Source of the DNA: Acidovorax sp. sif1233
GTDB taxonomy: Bacteria; Pseudomonadota; Gammaproteobacteria; Burkholderiales; Burkholderiaceae_C
Length of the DNA stretch: 64,000 nucleotides
NCBI RefSeq assembly: GCF_019218755.1
Contig: NZ_JAHUWZ010000003.1
Coordinates: 496,001 to 560,000, forward strand
Reading direction: 5' to 3'
Of this stretch, positions 8,529-18,481 are shown piece by piece. Positions within the stretch are counted from its first letter, which is position 1. Every line of letters starts with the position of its first letter. The position numbers and the translations under genes are program-made. The notes under the pieces are model-generated. The model worked only from the letters and a program-made list of their open reading frames with translations. It had not been told where the DNA came from and did not search any database.

Positions 8529-9206
8529 TCAACCCAGGGCGTTCAGCCGCTCCTTGAGCAGGGTGGCGCCGCTGGGCAGGACCTCGACGAAGCCACGCTC
8601 TTCCAGGTCCTTCATCACGCGGCTGACCATCTCGCGCGAGGCGCCCACCATCTTGGCCAGGTCCTGGCGCGAGATCTTGTCCTTGATCACGAGCTGGCCC
8701 TGGGCATCCGGCAGCGCGAAGTCCAGCAGTGCATGGGCCACCCGGCCGTACACGTCCAGCAGAGCCAGCGACTCGATCTTGCGGTCGGCATGGCGCAGGC
8801 GCTTGACCAGGCCGCGCATCACGACCAGCGACATCGAGGCGTTCTCGGTCAGGCAGCGGGCGAACTCGGCGCGGCCGAGCATGAGCACGTCGGTCTGCAC
8901 CTCGGCACGCACCGTGGCCGAATGGGGTTCGTTGTCGATGATGCTCATCTCGCCCAGGTAGTCGCCCTGCGAGAGCGTGGCCAGGATGACCTCGCGCCCC
9001 CGGCTGTCGGAGGTCATCACCCGGGCGCGTCCCGTGAGCAGGATGAACAGCGCATTGGACTTCTGCCCCTGCTCCACCAGCGCCTCGCCCCGCTTGAAGC
9101 GGCGCTTGATCACCGCGCCACTGATCACCTCGGCCTGCGTCACCGTCAGCAGCGAGAACAGCGGAACCCGGCGCAGCAGGTCCAGGTTGGACAACATCGT
9201 CGACAT
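8529..9206 (-). CDS. Crp/Fnr family transcriptional regulator
   Basis: A 225-residue regulator with an N-terminal cyclic-nucleotide-binding-type beta barrel (about residues 15-120; GE at 85-86 and the VRA arginine at 100 resemble a phosphate-binding cassette), a dimerisation helix and a C-terminal helix-turn-helix at about 178-200 (ISRQDLAKMVGASREMVSRV). It has no Fnr-type cysteine cluster at the N-terminus. The ATG at 9206 follows a strong GAGGAGAAG ribosome site, so the longer frame to 9308 is unlikely. It is divergent from trxB and upstream of ftsK. Whether it binds cAMP, c-di-GMP or another ligand cannot be told from sequence. Confidence 0.92.
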   Translation of the reverse strand: MSTMLSNLDLLRRVPLFSLLTVTQAEVISGAVIKRRFKRGEALVEQGQKSNALFILLTGRARVMTSDSRGREVILATLSQGDYLGEMSIIDNEPHSATVRAEVQTDVLMLGRAEFARCLTENASMSLVVMRGLVKRLRHADRKIESLALLDVYGRVAHALLDFALPDAQGQLVIKDKISRQDLAKMVGASREMVSRVMKDLEERGFVEVLPSGATLLKERLNALG

Positions 9207-9286
9207 GAAAACTTCTCCTCTCAGGTGCGCGACCCAACCGGAGTCGCAACGGGTCATCAATGGGTTCTTACAATCGCCGTGATTGA

Positions 9287-10371
<1,085 letters not shown>

Positions 10372-10472
10372 CTGCGGCTTTGCTGAATTCGGCCCGTTTT
10401 TGCGGTCCTTTCGAAACAGGCAAATCGGGTTACCGCCACCCTTTATTCTGGCGAGGTGAGGCCGCAAGCCAA

Positions 10473-10492
10473 CCTGGGGAAACAACCCCAGG
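10473..10492 (+). promoter_or_regulatory. Leader hairpin upstream of rpmB
   Basis: CCTGGGG and CCCCAGG form a perfect 7-bp stem around the loop AAACAA inside the rpmB leader, 38 bases before the start codon. No T-run follows, so it is not a terminator; a role in translation control or RNA stability is possible. Confidence 0.5.
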
Positions 10493-10530
10493 GCCCAGCG
10501 AACGGCCGTTAAAAGTATCGGAGTGTCCTC

Positions 10531-10764
10531 ATGGCACGCGTCTGCGACGTAACGGGCAAGAAGCCCATGGTCGGAAACAATGTTTCCCACGCCAACAACA
10601 AAACCAAGCGCCGGTTCCTGCCGAACCTGCAATACCGCCGTTTCTGGGTCGAGACCGAAAACCGCTGGGTTCGCCTGCGTGTTTCGAGCGCTGCCCTGCG
10701 TTTGATCGACAAGAACGGTATCGACTCGGTGCTCGCAGACCTGCGCGCACGTGGTCAGGCTTAA
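10531..10764 (+). CDS. rpmB: 50S ribosomal protein bL28
   Basis: A 77-residue basic protein starting [20 protein letters not shown], the conserved bL28 opening, followed by [13 protein letters not shown] and the C-terminal [15 protein letters not shown] motif. Length equals the E. coli protein. A CGGAG ribosome site precedes the ATG. It is the first gene of the rpmB-rpmG pair, 11 bases from rpmG, with a clear upstream promoter and long leader. No CxxC zinc pair is present (C- form). Confidence 0.97.
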   Translation: MARVCDVTGKKPMVGNNVSHANNKTKRRFLPNLQYRRFWVETENRWVRLRVSSAALRLIDKNGIDSVLADLRARGQA

Positions 10765-10775
10765 GGAGAAGCACC

Positions 10776-10946
10776 ATGGCAAGCAAAGGCGGACGCGACA
10801 AGATCAAGCTGGAATCCACTGCGGGTACCGGCCACTTCTACACCACGACCAAGAACAAGAAGACCATGCCCGAGAAAATGCTGATCATGAAATTTGATCC
10901 AAAAGCTCGCAAGCATGTGGAATACAAGGAAATGAAGCTGAAGTAA
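10776..10946 (+). CDS. rpmG: 50S ribosomal protein bL33
   Basis: A 56-residue protein starting [20 protein letters not shown] with [14 protein letters not shown] and the [18 protein letters not shown] tail, typical of the zinc-free form of bL33. AAGGAGAA precedes the ATG. It is the second gene of the rpmBG operon and is followed 27 bases later by a strong terminator. Confidence 0.97.
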   Translation: MASKGGRDKIKLESTAGTGHFYTTTKNKKTMPEKMLIMKFDPKARKHVEYKEMKLK

Positions 10947-10973
10947 TCGTTCAGCCTCGTTTTCTCCCCAAAG

Positions 10974-11001
10974 AACCGCCCGGACCCAGGGCGGTTTTTT
11001 T
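10974..11001 (+). terminator. Rho-independent terminator of rpmB-rpmG
   Basis: AACCGCCC and GGGCGGTT pair around a 7-base loop and are followed by a run of Ts (seven Ts including the stem end). Confidence 0.92.
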
Positions 11002-11059
11002 ATGCCTGTTTCCGCCTGCACCTGCCCAGAGCCGTGCGCAGGGCAGCGCTGGCGGCCCC

Positions 11060-12568
11060 CTAGGCAACCTTGCGCGGGGCGGGCGCCCGCACGGCCAGCT
11101 GGTCCGCCATCAAGGCACCCAGCGTGCGGTAGCCCTCCTCCACCTGCGCGGTGAAGGGCATGCCGCAGCTCAGGCGCAGGAAATGTTCATAGCGCCCCGT
11201 GTTGGTGAACATGGGCCCGGGGGCGATGCGGATGCCGTTTTGCAGCGCCTGGTCGTACAGCAGCGTGGACGAAATGCCGGCCGGCAGCTCCAGCCACAGG
11301 CTCAACCCTCCCGGAGGCAGGCTCAGCCGCGTGCCGGTCGGAAAGTAGCGGGCCACGGCCCGCGCGGACTGCTCCCGCTGCAGGCGCAGCTGCACACGCA
11401 TGCGGCGCATGTGGCGTTCATAGGCCGGGGAATCCACGCTGCGCGCTGCCAGCAGCTGCGACCACGTCTGCATGTTGCGCGTGCGGGCGAACTTGAGCAT
11501 CTGCACCCGGGCCTGCCAGCGCCCCGCGCTCATCCATCCCTGGCGCAGGCCGGGGGCGAAGCTCTTGCTGAGCGAGGCGCAATAGATCACCTGCCCCGCA
11601 TCGCCCGGCCGGTCCCAGGCCTTGGCGGGGCGCAGCACATGCGGCGACTCCACGAATTCGCGGTAGATATCATCCTCGATGAGGGCCAGGCCATGCTCCA
11701 CGCACAGCGCCACCAGGCGCTCCTTTTGCGCGTCGGGCATCACGCTGCCCTGCGGCATCTGCAGATGAGGAACCACCACCACGCCCTTGAGCCGCGGCTC
11801 GTTGCGCGCGGCCAGTTCCAGCGCCTCCAGCGATATGCCGGTGTGGGGGCTGCAGGGAATCTCCAGCGCGCGCAGCCCGCGCACCTCGATGGCCTGGAGG
11901 ATGCCGAAGAAGGTGGGCGATTCGACGGCAATCACATCGCCCGGCTCGGCCACCGCATCCAGGGCCAGGTTGACCGCCTCGGAGTTTCCGTGGGTGGCGC
12001 CGATGTCCGCCGGGGCCACGCACACGCCAAAGGTGAGCGCATGCCGCGCCATGGCCTGCTGGAACTCGGGATGCGTCGTGGGTGCCGAAGGGCCATACAC
12101 CAGGATGTCCGGCTGCTCCCGCAGCAGGCCATGGGCAAGCCGGTTGAGCGCCTTCGCATCGAACAGGCTGGGCGCCGGCATCGCGCTGCCCAGGTCCAGC
12201 GGCAGAGGGCCTGCACGGCGGGCCTTGTCCAGAAAAACCGAAATGCGCTCATTGATACCCGCAAAGGCTTGGGGGTCGCTGGCCAGCGGTTCATGCACCT
12301 CGGGTTCGCGCGCCTCCGGGAGCGCCACGCCGCCCAGTTCGCGCACGAAGTAGCCCACGCGCTCGCGCGCCTCCACGCACCCCTGGGATTCGAGGTGGCG
12401 CAGCACCTGCAGCGCCGTGGTCAGGCTCACCTGATGGCGCTGGCACAGTTCGCGCACGGACGGCATGCGCATGCCGGGCTTAAGGCTGCCCGCGGCGATC
12501 GCCTGCTCGTACAAGGCCGCCAGTTGGCGGTAGAGGGGAGGTTCCCGGGTGTCGGAGGAGCGTGGCAT
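11060..12568 (-). CDS. PLP-dependent MocR/GntR-type transcriptional regulator
   Basis: A 502-residue fusion of a GntR winged helix (about residues 10-78; RMPSVRELCQRHQVSLTTAL) and a fold-type I aminotransferase-like domain. The PLP-binding lysine is in SLSKSFAPGLR (K335), with an upstream DD at the cofactor aspartate region (LIEDDIYREF). Such MocR/PdxR-like proteins sense PLP, amines or amino acids rather than act as transaminases. The ATG at 12568 (MPRSSDTREP) fits the winged-helix start; upstream codons look non-coding. It is divergent from a DUF2917-type gene, and a perfect inverted repeat lies between them. The regulated pathway is not visible. Confidence 0.92.
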   Translation of the reverse strand: MPRSSDTREPPLYRQLAALYEQAIAAGSLKPGMRMPSVRELCQRHQVSLTTALQVLRHLESQGCVEARERVGYFVRELGGVALPEAREPEVHEPLASDPQAFAGINERISVFLDKARRAGPLPLDLGSAMPAPSLFDAKALNRLAHGLLREQPDILVYGPSAPTTHPEFQQAMARHALTFGVCVAPADIGATHGNSEAVNLALDAVAEPGDVIAVESPTFFGILQAIEVRGLRALEIPCSPHTGISLEALELAARNEPRLKGVVVVPHLQMPQGSVMPDAQKERLVALCVEHGLALIEDDIYREFVESPHVLRPAKAWDRPGDAGQVIYCASLSKSFAPGLRQGWMSAGRWQARVQMLKFARTRNMQTWSQLLAARSVDSPAYERHMRRMRVQLRLQREQSARAVARYFPTGTRLSLPPGGLSLWLELPAGISSTLLYDQALQNGIRIAPGPMFTNTGRYEHFLRLSCGMPFTAQVEEGYRTLGALMADQLAVRAPAPRKVA

Positions 12569-12622
12569 GGCTGGAGAACGAAGGATGCCGCTGCGCCATG
12601 GGATGGGCGCCGCAGCCGGTCT

Positions 12623-12648
12623 GTGGATGGTGCCTGAACGCCATCCAC
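12623..12648. promoter_or_regulatory. Operator-like inverted repeat between the MocR-type regulator and the DUF2917 gene
   Basis: GTGGATGG and CCATCCAC form perfect 8-bp arms separated by 10 bases, 55 bases from the regulator start on the minus side. Adjacent GTACAGATACAG (from 12651) and a later GTACCTGT (from 12732) are possible half-sites. It is a candidate autoregulatory site. Confidence 0.5.
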
Positions 12649-12807
12649 GGGTACAGATACAGGAAAGGGCAGAAGCAACCATAACAGCATGCCCGCTATC
12701 GCTGCTGTTCTACCTCCTCACGGGGGAGCGTGTACCTGTTGCGGCGGGGCGGCATTTCCTACGCTCAAGCCCTCGCTACAGCCTTTTGTCCCCGGAGGAC
12801 CCGCACC

Positions 12808-13218
12808 ATGAAACCGCGCCCCCAGCCCACCGCCATCCCCACCCCTTTCCTCACCCTGCATATCGCGCCCGGCCAGAGCCTTTGGGCCTGCCTCGCACCC
12901 GGCAGCCGGGTGCACGCGACCCGGGGGGACGTGGCCATCCGCCTTGCGCCCCGCTCTCTCGGGCACGCGCTGCACTCGCCACCATTGGCGCGGTTGAAGG
13001 CGGGCGACCACCTGCCGTGGGTGGTGGAGCACCGCCAGGCCACCTGGGTGCAGCTTGGCAGCGCCACGCAGGGCCCGGCGGAAGTCAGGATCGTGGAAGG
13101 CACACCCGTGTCCGGACTGGGCCAGAAAGCCTGGAGACGCCTGCTCAGGGCTTTCTCGGCGGGCGGGAAGGCCCGCAAGGAGGGGACACTTGGCGGCGCC
13201 TTGCACGCCGCACGGTGA
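12808..13218 (+). CDS. DUF2917-like protein
   Basis: A 136-residue protein. The central part (ISYAQ upstream excluded; residues about 15-70) has the pattern SLWACLAPGSRVHATRGDVA with a later AGDHL, reminiscent of DUF2917, a small beta-rich family of unknown role common in Burkholderiales beside PLP-type regulators. I chose the ATG at 12808 (MKPRPQPTAI) because GGAGGACC lies upstream; the frame is open from 12730. It diverges from the MocR-type regulator and ends at a strong bidirectional terminator. No catalytic motif or membrane segment is visible. The family call is moderate. Confidence 0.7.
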   Translation: MKPRPQPTAIPTPFLTLHIAPGQSLWACLAPGSRVHATRGDVAIRLAPRSLGHALHSPPLARLKAGDHLPWVVEHRQATWVQLGSATQGPAEVRIVEGTPVSGLGQKAWRRLLRAFSAGGKARKEGTLGGALHAAR

Positions 13219-13241
13219 AGCGGCAAGGCGGCAGAAAAGAC

Positions 13242-13272
13242 AAAGGCCTTGCCGGACGGCAAGGCCTTTTTC
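13242..13272. terminator. Bidirectional terminator between DUF2917 gene and desaturase
   Basis: A 13-bp perfect stem (AAAGGCCTTGCCG with CGGCAAGGCCTTT) with a 2-base tip. A run of five Ts follows on the plus strand and the A-rich lead gives Ts on the minus strand, so it serves both convergent genes. Confidence 0.9.
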
Positions 13273-13310
13273 CTTCGCATCCGGGCGCCGCGGCAGGCGG
13301 CCGGCTGTCT

Positions 13311-14525
13311 CTAGGCCTGGGCCGCACGCAACCGCAGCGAGAACTCGCGCAGCGCCGCAATGCCGCTTTCCTCGGCGCGGCGGCACCATGCCTGCAGATC
13401 GGCCGTCAACTGCTCGCGGGAGTGCGAGGTATTGAGCCACAGCTGGCGCAATTCTTCCCGCATGGTCACCATCTTGTCGAGGGCCGGGTGCGCGGCGCGC
13501 GCCTGGGCCAGTTGCGGCAGGGCCACGGCAGGCACCTTCTCCGCATCGCGGTGAAGCCAGCGCTTGGCGGCCTTGAGCACCGACGCATCGGCCTGGCGCG
13601 CCTGCAATGCGGCAATCTCCTCCTTGCAGGCCTGGCGCACACCGCGCGCATAACCGGCCATCACCTCGTAGCGGTTGGCGATGAGGGCCTCCAGCGTCTT
13701 TTCGTCCGCCACGGGCTTCACATCGCCCAACTGCAGCTTGGGTGGAACCTTCTTGACGGTGGCCCAGCCGATCTTCTTCATCAAACTGATGTAGACCCAG
13801 CCGATATCGAACTCATAGGGCTTGACCGAGAACTTGGCCGAGGTGGGGTAGGTATGGTGGTTGTTGTGCAGTTCCTCGCCGCCAATGATGATCCCCCAGG
13901 GCGCCAGGTTGGTGCTGGCATCCTGCGCCTCGAAGTTGCGGTAGCCCCAGTAGTGGCCCACGCCATTGACCACGCCCGCCGCCCAGAAGGGAATCCAGAG
14001 CATCTGAACCGCCCACACGGCAGCGCCCAGGGCACCGAACAGGGCGAGGTTCAGGATCAGCATGAGGCCCACGCCCTGCCAGCCGTAGCGGGTATAGACG
14101 TTGCGCTCCATCCAGTCATCCGGCGTGCCGTGGCCGAACTTCTTCATGGTCTCCATGTTCTTCGACTCGGCGCGGTACAGCTCGGCACCACGCCACATCA
14201 CGGTATCGAGGCCCCGTGTCTGGGGACTGTGCGGGTCGTCCACCGTTTCGCACTTGGCGTGGTGCTTGCGGTGGATCGCCACCCATTCCTTGGTGACCAT
14301 GCCCGTGCCGATCCACAGCCAGAAGCGGAAGAAGTGCGAGGGGATGGCATGCAAATCCAACGCGCGGTGCGCCTGGGCGCGGTGCAGGAAAATCGTGACC
14401 GCCGCGATGGTGATGTGGGTCGTCGCCAGGGTGTACAGGATGATCTGCCACCAGGCCAGGTTCCACAAACCATGGCCGAGCCAGTCAATGGCGGCGTTCA
14501 GCACAGCCCAATCGGGTAACAGCAT
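13311..14525 (-). CDS. Membrane fatty acid desaturase (delta-9 acyl-CoA/acyl-lipid type)
   Basis: A 404-residue di-iron membrane desaturase. The three histidine boxes are HRAQAH (48-53), HRKHH (85-89) and HNNHH (220-224), with transmembrane segments around residues 25-45, 63-76 and 155-190. It would introduce a cis double bond into acyl chains of membrane lipids or acyl-CoA using O2 and an electron donor. The C-terminal ~150 residues are helical and charged, longer than minimal desaturases. It is preceded by a hairpin after rsmB and probably has its own promoter in the AT-rich stretch 14574-14656. Regiospecificity cannot be read from sequence. Confidence 0.9.
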   Translation of the reverse strand: MLLPDWAVLNAAIDWLGHGLWNLAWWQIILYTLATTHITIAAVTIFLHRAQAHRALDLHAIPSHFFRFWLWIGTGMVTKEWVAIHRKHHAKCETVDDPHSPQTRGLDTVMWRGAELYRAESKNMETMKKFGHGTPDDWMERNVYTRYGWQGVGLMLILNLALFGALGAAVWAVQMLWIPFWAAGVVNGVGHYWGYRNFEAQDASTNLAPWGIIIGGEELHNNHHTYPTSAKFSVKPYEFDIGWVYISLMKKIGWATVKKVPPKLQLGDVKPVADEKTLEALIANRYEVMAGYARGVRQACKEEIAALQARQADASVLKAAKRWLHRDAEKVPAVALPQLAQARAAHPALDKMVTMREELRQLWLNTSHSREQLTADLQAWCRRAEESGIAALREFSLRLRAAQA

Positions 14526-14544
14526 ATTCGGGAAGCCTTACTAC

Positions 14545-14573
14545 AGAGAACCCGCTCGCCAGCGGAGCGGGTA
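14545..14573 (-). terminator. Hairpin between rsmB and desaturase
   Basis: CCCGCTC and GAGCGGG pair around a 7-base loop; on the minus strand the stem is followed by TTCTCTGT, a weak U-tract. It may end the rsmB transcript or sit in the desaturase leader, 20 bases upstream of its start. Confidence 0.45.
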
Positions 14574-14656
14574 CCTGATTTTAGAGGGAGTACCCCGTGC
14601 AGAGTTCAGGGGTATCCACAGTATTTACGCGTATTTAGAAACTTTAGAGCGGTAAC

Positions 14657-15946
14657 TCAGCTCTTTTTGGACCAGATGGCGGCGAAAAAGCCGTCCGTCT
14701 GGTGCAGGTGGGGCCACAGGCGCAGAAAGCCACTGCCTGTCTCGCCGCCACTGCACAGGCCCTTGGCCCCCTCGACCTTGAGCTGCTCCAGCAGTTCGCC
14801 GGCGTCTAGCAGTTCGAAATCAGGGTGCGAGGCGCTGAACGCGTCCGCGATGGCCTCGTTTTCCTGCGGCAGGATGCTGCAGGTGGCATACACGAGGCGG
14901 CCGCCGGGTTTGAGCAGGCGCGCCGCGCTGTCCAGGATGGCGGTCTGCTTGGCCACCAGCTCCTCGACGGCCTTGGGCGACTGGCGCCATTTGAGGTCAG
15001 GATTGCGGCGCAAGGTACCCAGGCCCGAACAGGGGGCGTCCACCAGCACGCGGTCGATCTTGCCCGCCAGCCGCTTGACCCGGTCATCGCGCTCATGGGC
15101 GATGGCGGCGGGGTGCACGTTCGACAGGCCGCTGCGGGCCAGGCGCGGCTTCAGCGCATCCAGGCGATGCGCCGACACGTCGAACGCATAGAGGCGCCCC
15201 GTGCTGCGCATGCCCGCGCCGATGGCCAGCGTCTTGCCGCCCGCCCCGGCACAGAAATCCACCACCATCTCGCCGCGCTTGGCGTCAAGCAGCAGGGCCA
15301 GCAGCTGCGAGCCTTCGTCCTGCACCTCGATGGCGCCGCGCGTGAACGCATCGAGCTTGGTCAGCGCAGGCTTGTCGTCAATGCGCAGGCCCCAGGGCGA
15401 ATACGGCGTGGGGCTGGCCTTGATGCCGGCCTTGGCGAGCTCCTTTTGCACATCGGCGCGCTTGTCCTTGAGCGCGTTGACGCGCAAATCCAGCGGCGCG
15501 CTCTGGGCCAGGCTTTCCACCAGCGGCCAGAAGCCTTCGCCCAGCTGGTCCTTCAAGGGCTTGACGAGCCATTCGGGCAGGTTGTGGCGGTGGCGCTCCA
15601 TCAGGTCATCGACCGTGACGGCGTCGCACTGGTCGAGCCAGTTCTTCTCCTGGTCGGTCAGTGCGCTCTTGAGGAAATCGCGCGGGCCGTAGAAACCCAG
15701 GATGGCCAGGCGGCGTTCCTTGGGGCCCGAGCCGGAAGGCGCCATGTGGTCGAACAGCAGCTTCTTGCGCAGCACGGTGTAGACCGTTTCGGCCAGCGTG
15801 GCCCGCTCGCGGGGCCCCAGGCCCCGGTTGTCGCGGAAGAACCGTGACACCACCGCGTCGGCGGGGTGTTCAAACGTGAGGGTGAGCCTGACCAGTTCGG
15901 CGCAGGCGTCGAGAAGAACTTTGGGATGCATCCCCGTATTGTCCAC
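14657..15946 (-). CDS. rsmB: 16S rRNA m5C methyltransferase RsmB/NOP family
   Basis: A 429-residue SAM-dependent RNA cytosine-C5 methyltransferase. The SAM-binding DFCAGAGGKT lies at 230-239, motif IV DAPCSG at 303-308 (C306) and motif VI YATCS with C356, the two cysteines used for catalysis and product release. An N-terminal NusB-like helical region precedes the catalytic domain, as in RsmB. The start could be 15946 (MDNTGM) or the ATG at 15931 (MHPKVL). It is downstream of the M48 protease, same strand. Other RsmB/F paralogues cannot be excluded. Confidence 0.88.
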   Translation of the reverse strand: MDNTGMHPKVLLDACAELVRLTLTFEHPADAVVSRFFRDNRGLGPRERATLAETVYTVLRKKLLFDHMAPSGSGPKERRLAILGFYGPRDFLKSALTDQEKNWLDQCDAVTVDDLMERHRHNLPEWLVKPLKDQLGEGFWPLVESLAQSAPLDLRVNALKDKRADVQKELAKAGIKASPTPYSPWGLRIDDKPALTKLDAFTRGAIEVQDEGSQLLALLLDAKRGEMVVDFCAGAGGKTLAIGAGMRSTGRLYAFDVSAHRLDALKPRLARSGLSNVHPAAIAHERDDRVKRLAGKIDRVLVDAPCSGLGTLRRNPDLKWRQSPKAVEELVAKQTAILDSAARLLKPGGRLVYATCSILPQENEAIADAFSASHPDFELLDAGELLEQLKVEGAKGLCSGGETGSGFLRLWPHLHQTDGFFAAIWSKKS

Positions 15947-15988
15947 CCCCTGAGCTGCTTACCGTCACCCCCCGGAGGGGTACGCCGT
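15945..15988. repeat. CCCCCTGAG / GGAGGGG repeat, copy 1
   Basis: CCCCCTGAGCTGCTTACCGT followed by CACCCCCCGGAGGGGTACGC. The same framework (CCCCCTGAG..GCTT..C...CCCC..GGAGGGG.ACGC) recurs at 60474-60523. It occupies the gap between rsmB and the M48 protease gene and can form a C-rich/G-rich hairpin. Confidence 0.55.
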
Positions 15989-16036
15989 GTGCAACTCACC
16001 GTGCAGACGAGAAAGGGACGAGCAAAAAGTTGGCCA

Positions 16037-17890
16037 TCAACGGGCATAGATCGGATCGAACGCATGGCGCTCGATTTCCTTGAGCGAAGGAGATTCGCCC
16101 GCCCACAGCGCCAGCGCGGGGCCCGGAAGGCTCAGATTGCGCTCCAGGGCGCGGCACAGGTGGTAGCGGCTTTCGTCGTCCATGCCTGGCAGCTCCAGGA
16201 ACACCAGGTACGCACGACGCTGCGGATGCTCGCGCAGGTTCTTGCGCACCAGCCAGCAACGGGCGAGGGGCGCACAACGGGCCAGCTCCGATTGCAGCTC
16301 GGCCAGCTCGAAGGAGCTCAGGTCGTGCCGCACGATCTGGCTGAAGAACGAGGTGCCCGACAGCTCTTCCCAGGCCCGCTCCTCCGACTCCTGGGCGCGC
16401 TCCAGCCGCTTGCGCCACTGCTTGAAGGCGGCGGCATCATGGTCCAGACCCAGGCGGGGTGTCTCCAGCTCGGCCAGGGCGGTGCGTGCCGCCCAGTAGC
16501 GGTCGCTGCTGCCCGCCTCCCACACCCGGTGCAGCAGCTGGAGCTTGCCCTCGCGGTCATCGTCGGGCAGGCAAGGCACCAGCCCGCGCAGGGCGGCGGG
16601 GTATTCGGGGCTGCGTTCCAGCGCCAGCTCGTAGAGGGCACGCACATCGGCACGGGGGTCCAGATGGCGCTGGAGACGCGCCAGTTCCACCAGGTCGGCG
16701 GCGCTGCTCTGGGCGGTCGATGCACCCAGGGCCTCGGCACGTGCGCGCACGCGCCCCAGCCACGCATGGTGCTGCTTCCACTCCGTGGCGTTGTCGCGGC
16801 ACCACTGCTTGTCGAAGTGGGCCACCCAGCGCCTGGCCTCCGTGCCCAGCAGGGCCAGCGCGTTGCCGCGCGACCAGTCCGGCAGCGTGGGCGTTGCGTC
16901 CAGCGCCTCGATGCGGTCGCGCAGGCCAGGGTGGGTGTCGTCCACGCTGCTCAGGCGCTTGAGCGCCTGGCGCAGCGCGTCGTTGGCGAACGCCGGGTCG
17001 GGGGCTTTCGCCAGGCAGCGGCGCATGGCGCGATAGGGGCCCACGGGAAGCGGGTTGCCCGCGGCCTCGCACCAGTGGTTTCCCCAGAATTCCGCCTGCA
17101 GCCACGCGCCACGAATCTCGATTTCAGCCAGCGCGGCGGCCGCCACCTCTCGGCCCAGCAGCTTGCCCGCGATGCGATCGGCCTCGTACTCGTCCTGGCG
17201 CGCCAGCGCGAAGGTCTTGGCGGAAAAGCGCGGAAAGTACCACCGCATGAAGGCCTGCGTGGCGGCGGCCACCGGGCCTTCGTCGTCCGCCAGGCTGTGG
17301 TTCAGGCGCATCCAGGACAGCCGCGTGCGGTAGATCCACGCCGCAAACCGGCCATGGTCGCCGCGCAGATGCCCGTATTCATGCGCCAGCACGGCCAGGA
17401 AACGCGGCCGATCCAGTGCCATGAGCAGGGGCAGCCCGATGCTCAGATGGTTGACCGCGCCCCCCAGCAGGCCAAAGCGGGGCAACTGCTGGATGCTCGC
17501 GTTGAACTCGTCGTTCAGCGTGACCTTGTGGATGGGCGGGCCCTTGATCTTGCGGCGGATGCGGTCGAGCGCCTCGAACAGTTCGGGCGCTTCCAGCACC
17601 GTGATCTCCACGCCGGCGGGTGCGTCAAAGCGCACCCACAGGGCCCGCAGGCTCACCCACAGCAGGCCGCCAGCCCCCAGCAGCAGCCACACCATGGCAA
17701 AACGAAAGCGACCGTGCAGGAGCTGCGGCACCACCCACGCCAGGATGCCCACGGCCAGGGCCAGGCAGCCGAGCACCCACGCATAGCCCAGCGCCGCGAA
17801 CGCGGCCACGCTGCGGCGGTACGCTCGGCTGTTGTCGGCACTGGCATGCTCGCTCATGCGCACCATGTGCACAAAATCTGCCTGATCCAC
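16037..17890 (-). CDS. M48-family membrane zinc protease
   Basis: A 617-residue integral membrane metalloprotease. Two transmembrane segments lie near residues 32-54 and 64-84, followed by the catalytic domain with HEYGH at 170-174 and the downstream glutamate ligand in QDEYEADRIAG (about 230). The long C-terminal half is helical and may form TPR-like repeats. M48 proteins such as HtpX and Oma1/BepA act in membrane or envelope protein quality control. It lies 90 bases upstream of rsmB and is divergent from a DUF1653 gene with 45 bases between starts. Start could be 17890 or ATGs 8 and 11 codons later. Confidence 0.9.
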   Translation of the reverse strand: MDQADFVHMVRMSEHASADNSRAYRRSVAAFAALGYAWVLGCLALAVGILAWVVPQLLHGRFRFAMVWLLLGAGGLLWVSLRALWVRFDAPAGVEITVLEAPELFEALDRIRRKIKGPPIHKVTLNDEFNASIQQLPRFGLLGGAVNHLSIGLPLLMALDRPRFLAVLAHEYGHLRGDHGRFAAWIYRTRLSWMRLNHSLADDEGPVAAATQAFMRWYFPRFSAKTFALARQDEYEADRIAGKLLGREVAAAALAEIEIRGAWLQAEFWGNHWCEAAGNPLPVGPYRAMRRCLAKAPDPAFANDALRQALKRLSSVDDTHPGLRDRIEALDATPTLPDWSRGNALALLGTEARRWVAHFDKQWCRDNATEWKQHHAWLGRVRARAEALGASTAQSSAADLVELARLQRHLDPRADVRALYELALERSPEYPAALRGLVPCLPDDDREGKLQLLHRVWEAGSSDRYWAARTALAELETPRLGLDHDAAAFKQWRKRLERAQESEERAWEELSGTSFFSQIVRHDLSSFELAELQSELARCAPLARCWLVRKNLREHPQRRAYLVFLELPGMDDESRYHLCRALERNLSLPGPALALWAGESPSLKEIERHAFDPIYAR

Positions 17891-17935
17891 TGGCGTCCCC
17901 CCACTCTTGGTTGATTTTCAGCCGCCATCCTAACC

Positions 17936-18190
17936 ATGAACGACAACGACCTCCCCGCGCTCATCCGCACCCCGCCGGGCCTGTACCGCCACTACAAGGG
18001 CATGCTCTACGAGGTGATCGACACCGTGCGCCACAGCGAGACCCTGGAGCCCATGACGCTGTACCGCGCGCTCTATGGCCAGCGGGGGCTGTGGGTGCGC
18101 CCCGCCGCCATGTTCGAGGAGCAGGTGCTCATCGATGGCGTGGAGCGGCCCCGGTTCGAGAAATGCGGCGACGAGGCCGGTCCCGGCTGA
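17936..18190 (+). CDS. DUF1653 family protein
   Basis: An 84-residue soluble protein with the complete DUF1653 signature: GLYRHYKGMLYEVIDTVRHS, then ETLEPMTLYRALYG, WVRPAAMFEEQV and PRFEKCG near the C-terminus. The family is widespread and of unknown function. It diverges from the M48 protease gene with only 45 bases between starts. No cofactor motif is visible. Confidence 0.9.
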   Translation: MNDNDLPALIRTPPGLYRHYKGMLYEVIDTVRHSETLEPMTLYRALYGQRGLWVRPAAMFEEQVLIDGVERPRFEKCGDEAGPG

Positions 18191-18481
18191 ACCCGGTCCG
18201 GCCACGCCACGGCACGGCACGCGCGAAGGCGGTATCGGCCAGCTGGAACGCGTTGCGCTGGCGCCACGGGTTTCTGGCCGCGCAGGGCGACATGCCCCCG
18301 AACGCAGGGCACCTACCCCGACGGCCCGCCGCGTCCTACAGCGCCCCGGCCAGATGCGGCCTACCGTGGGCTCTGGGCCCGCATGCCCTGGCACCCGGTG
18401 GGAGGCTGCCAGCTCCCTGCAGCATTCCTCCCACCCCCACCGCCGGGCACGGAGGGCCCGGCTTGATCCCAGGAGGTTCCC

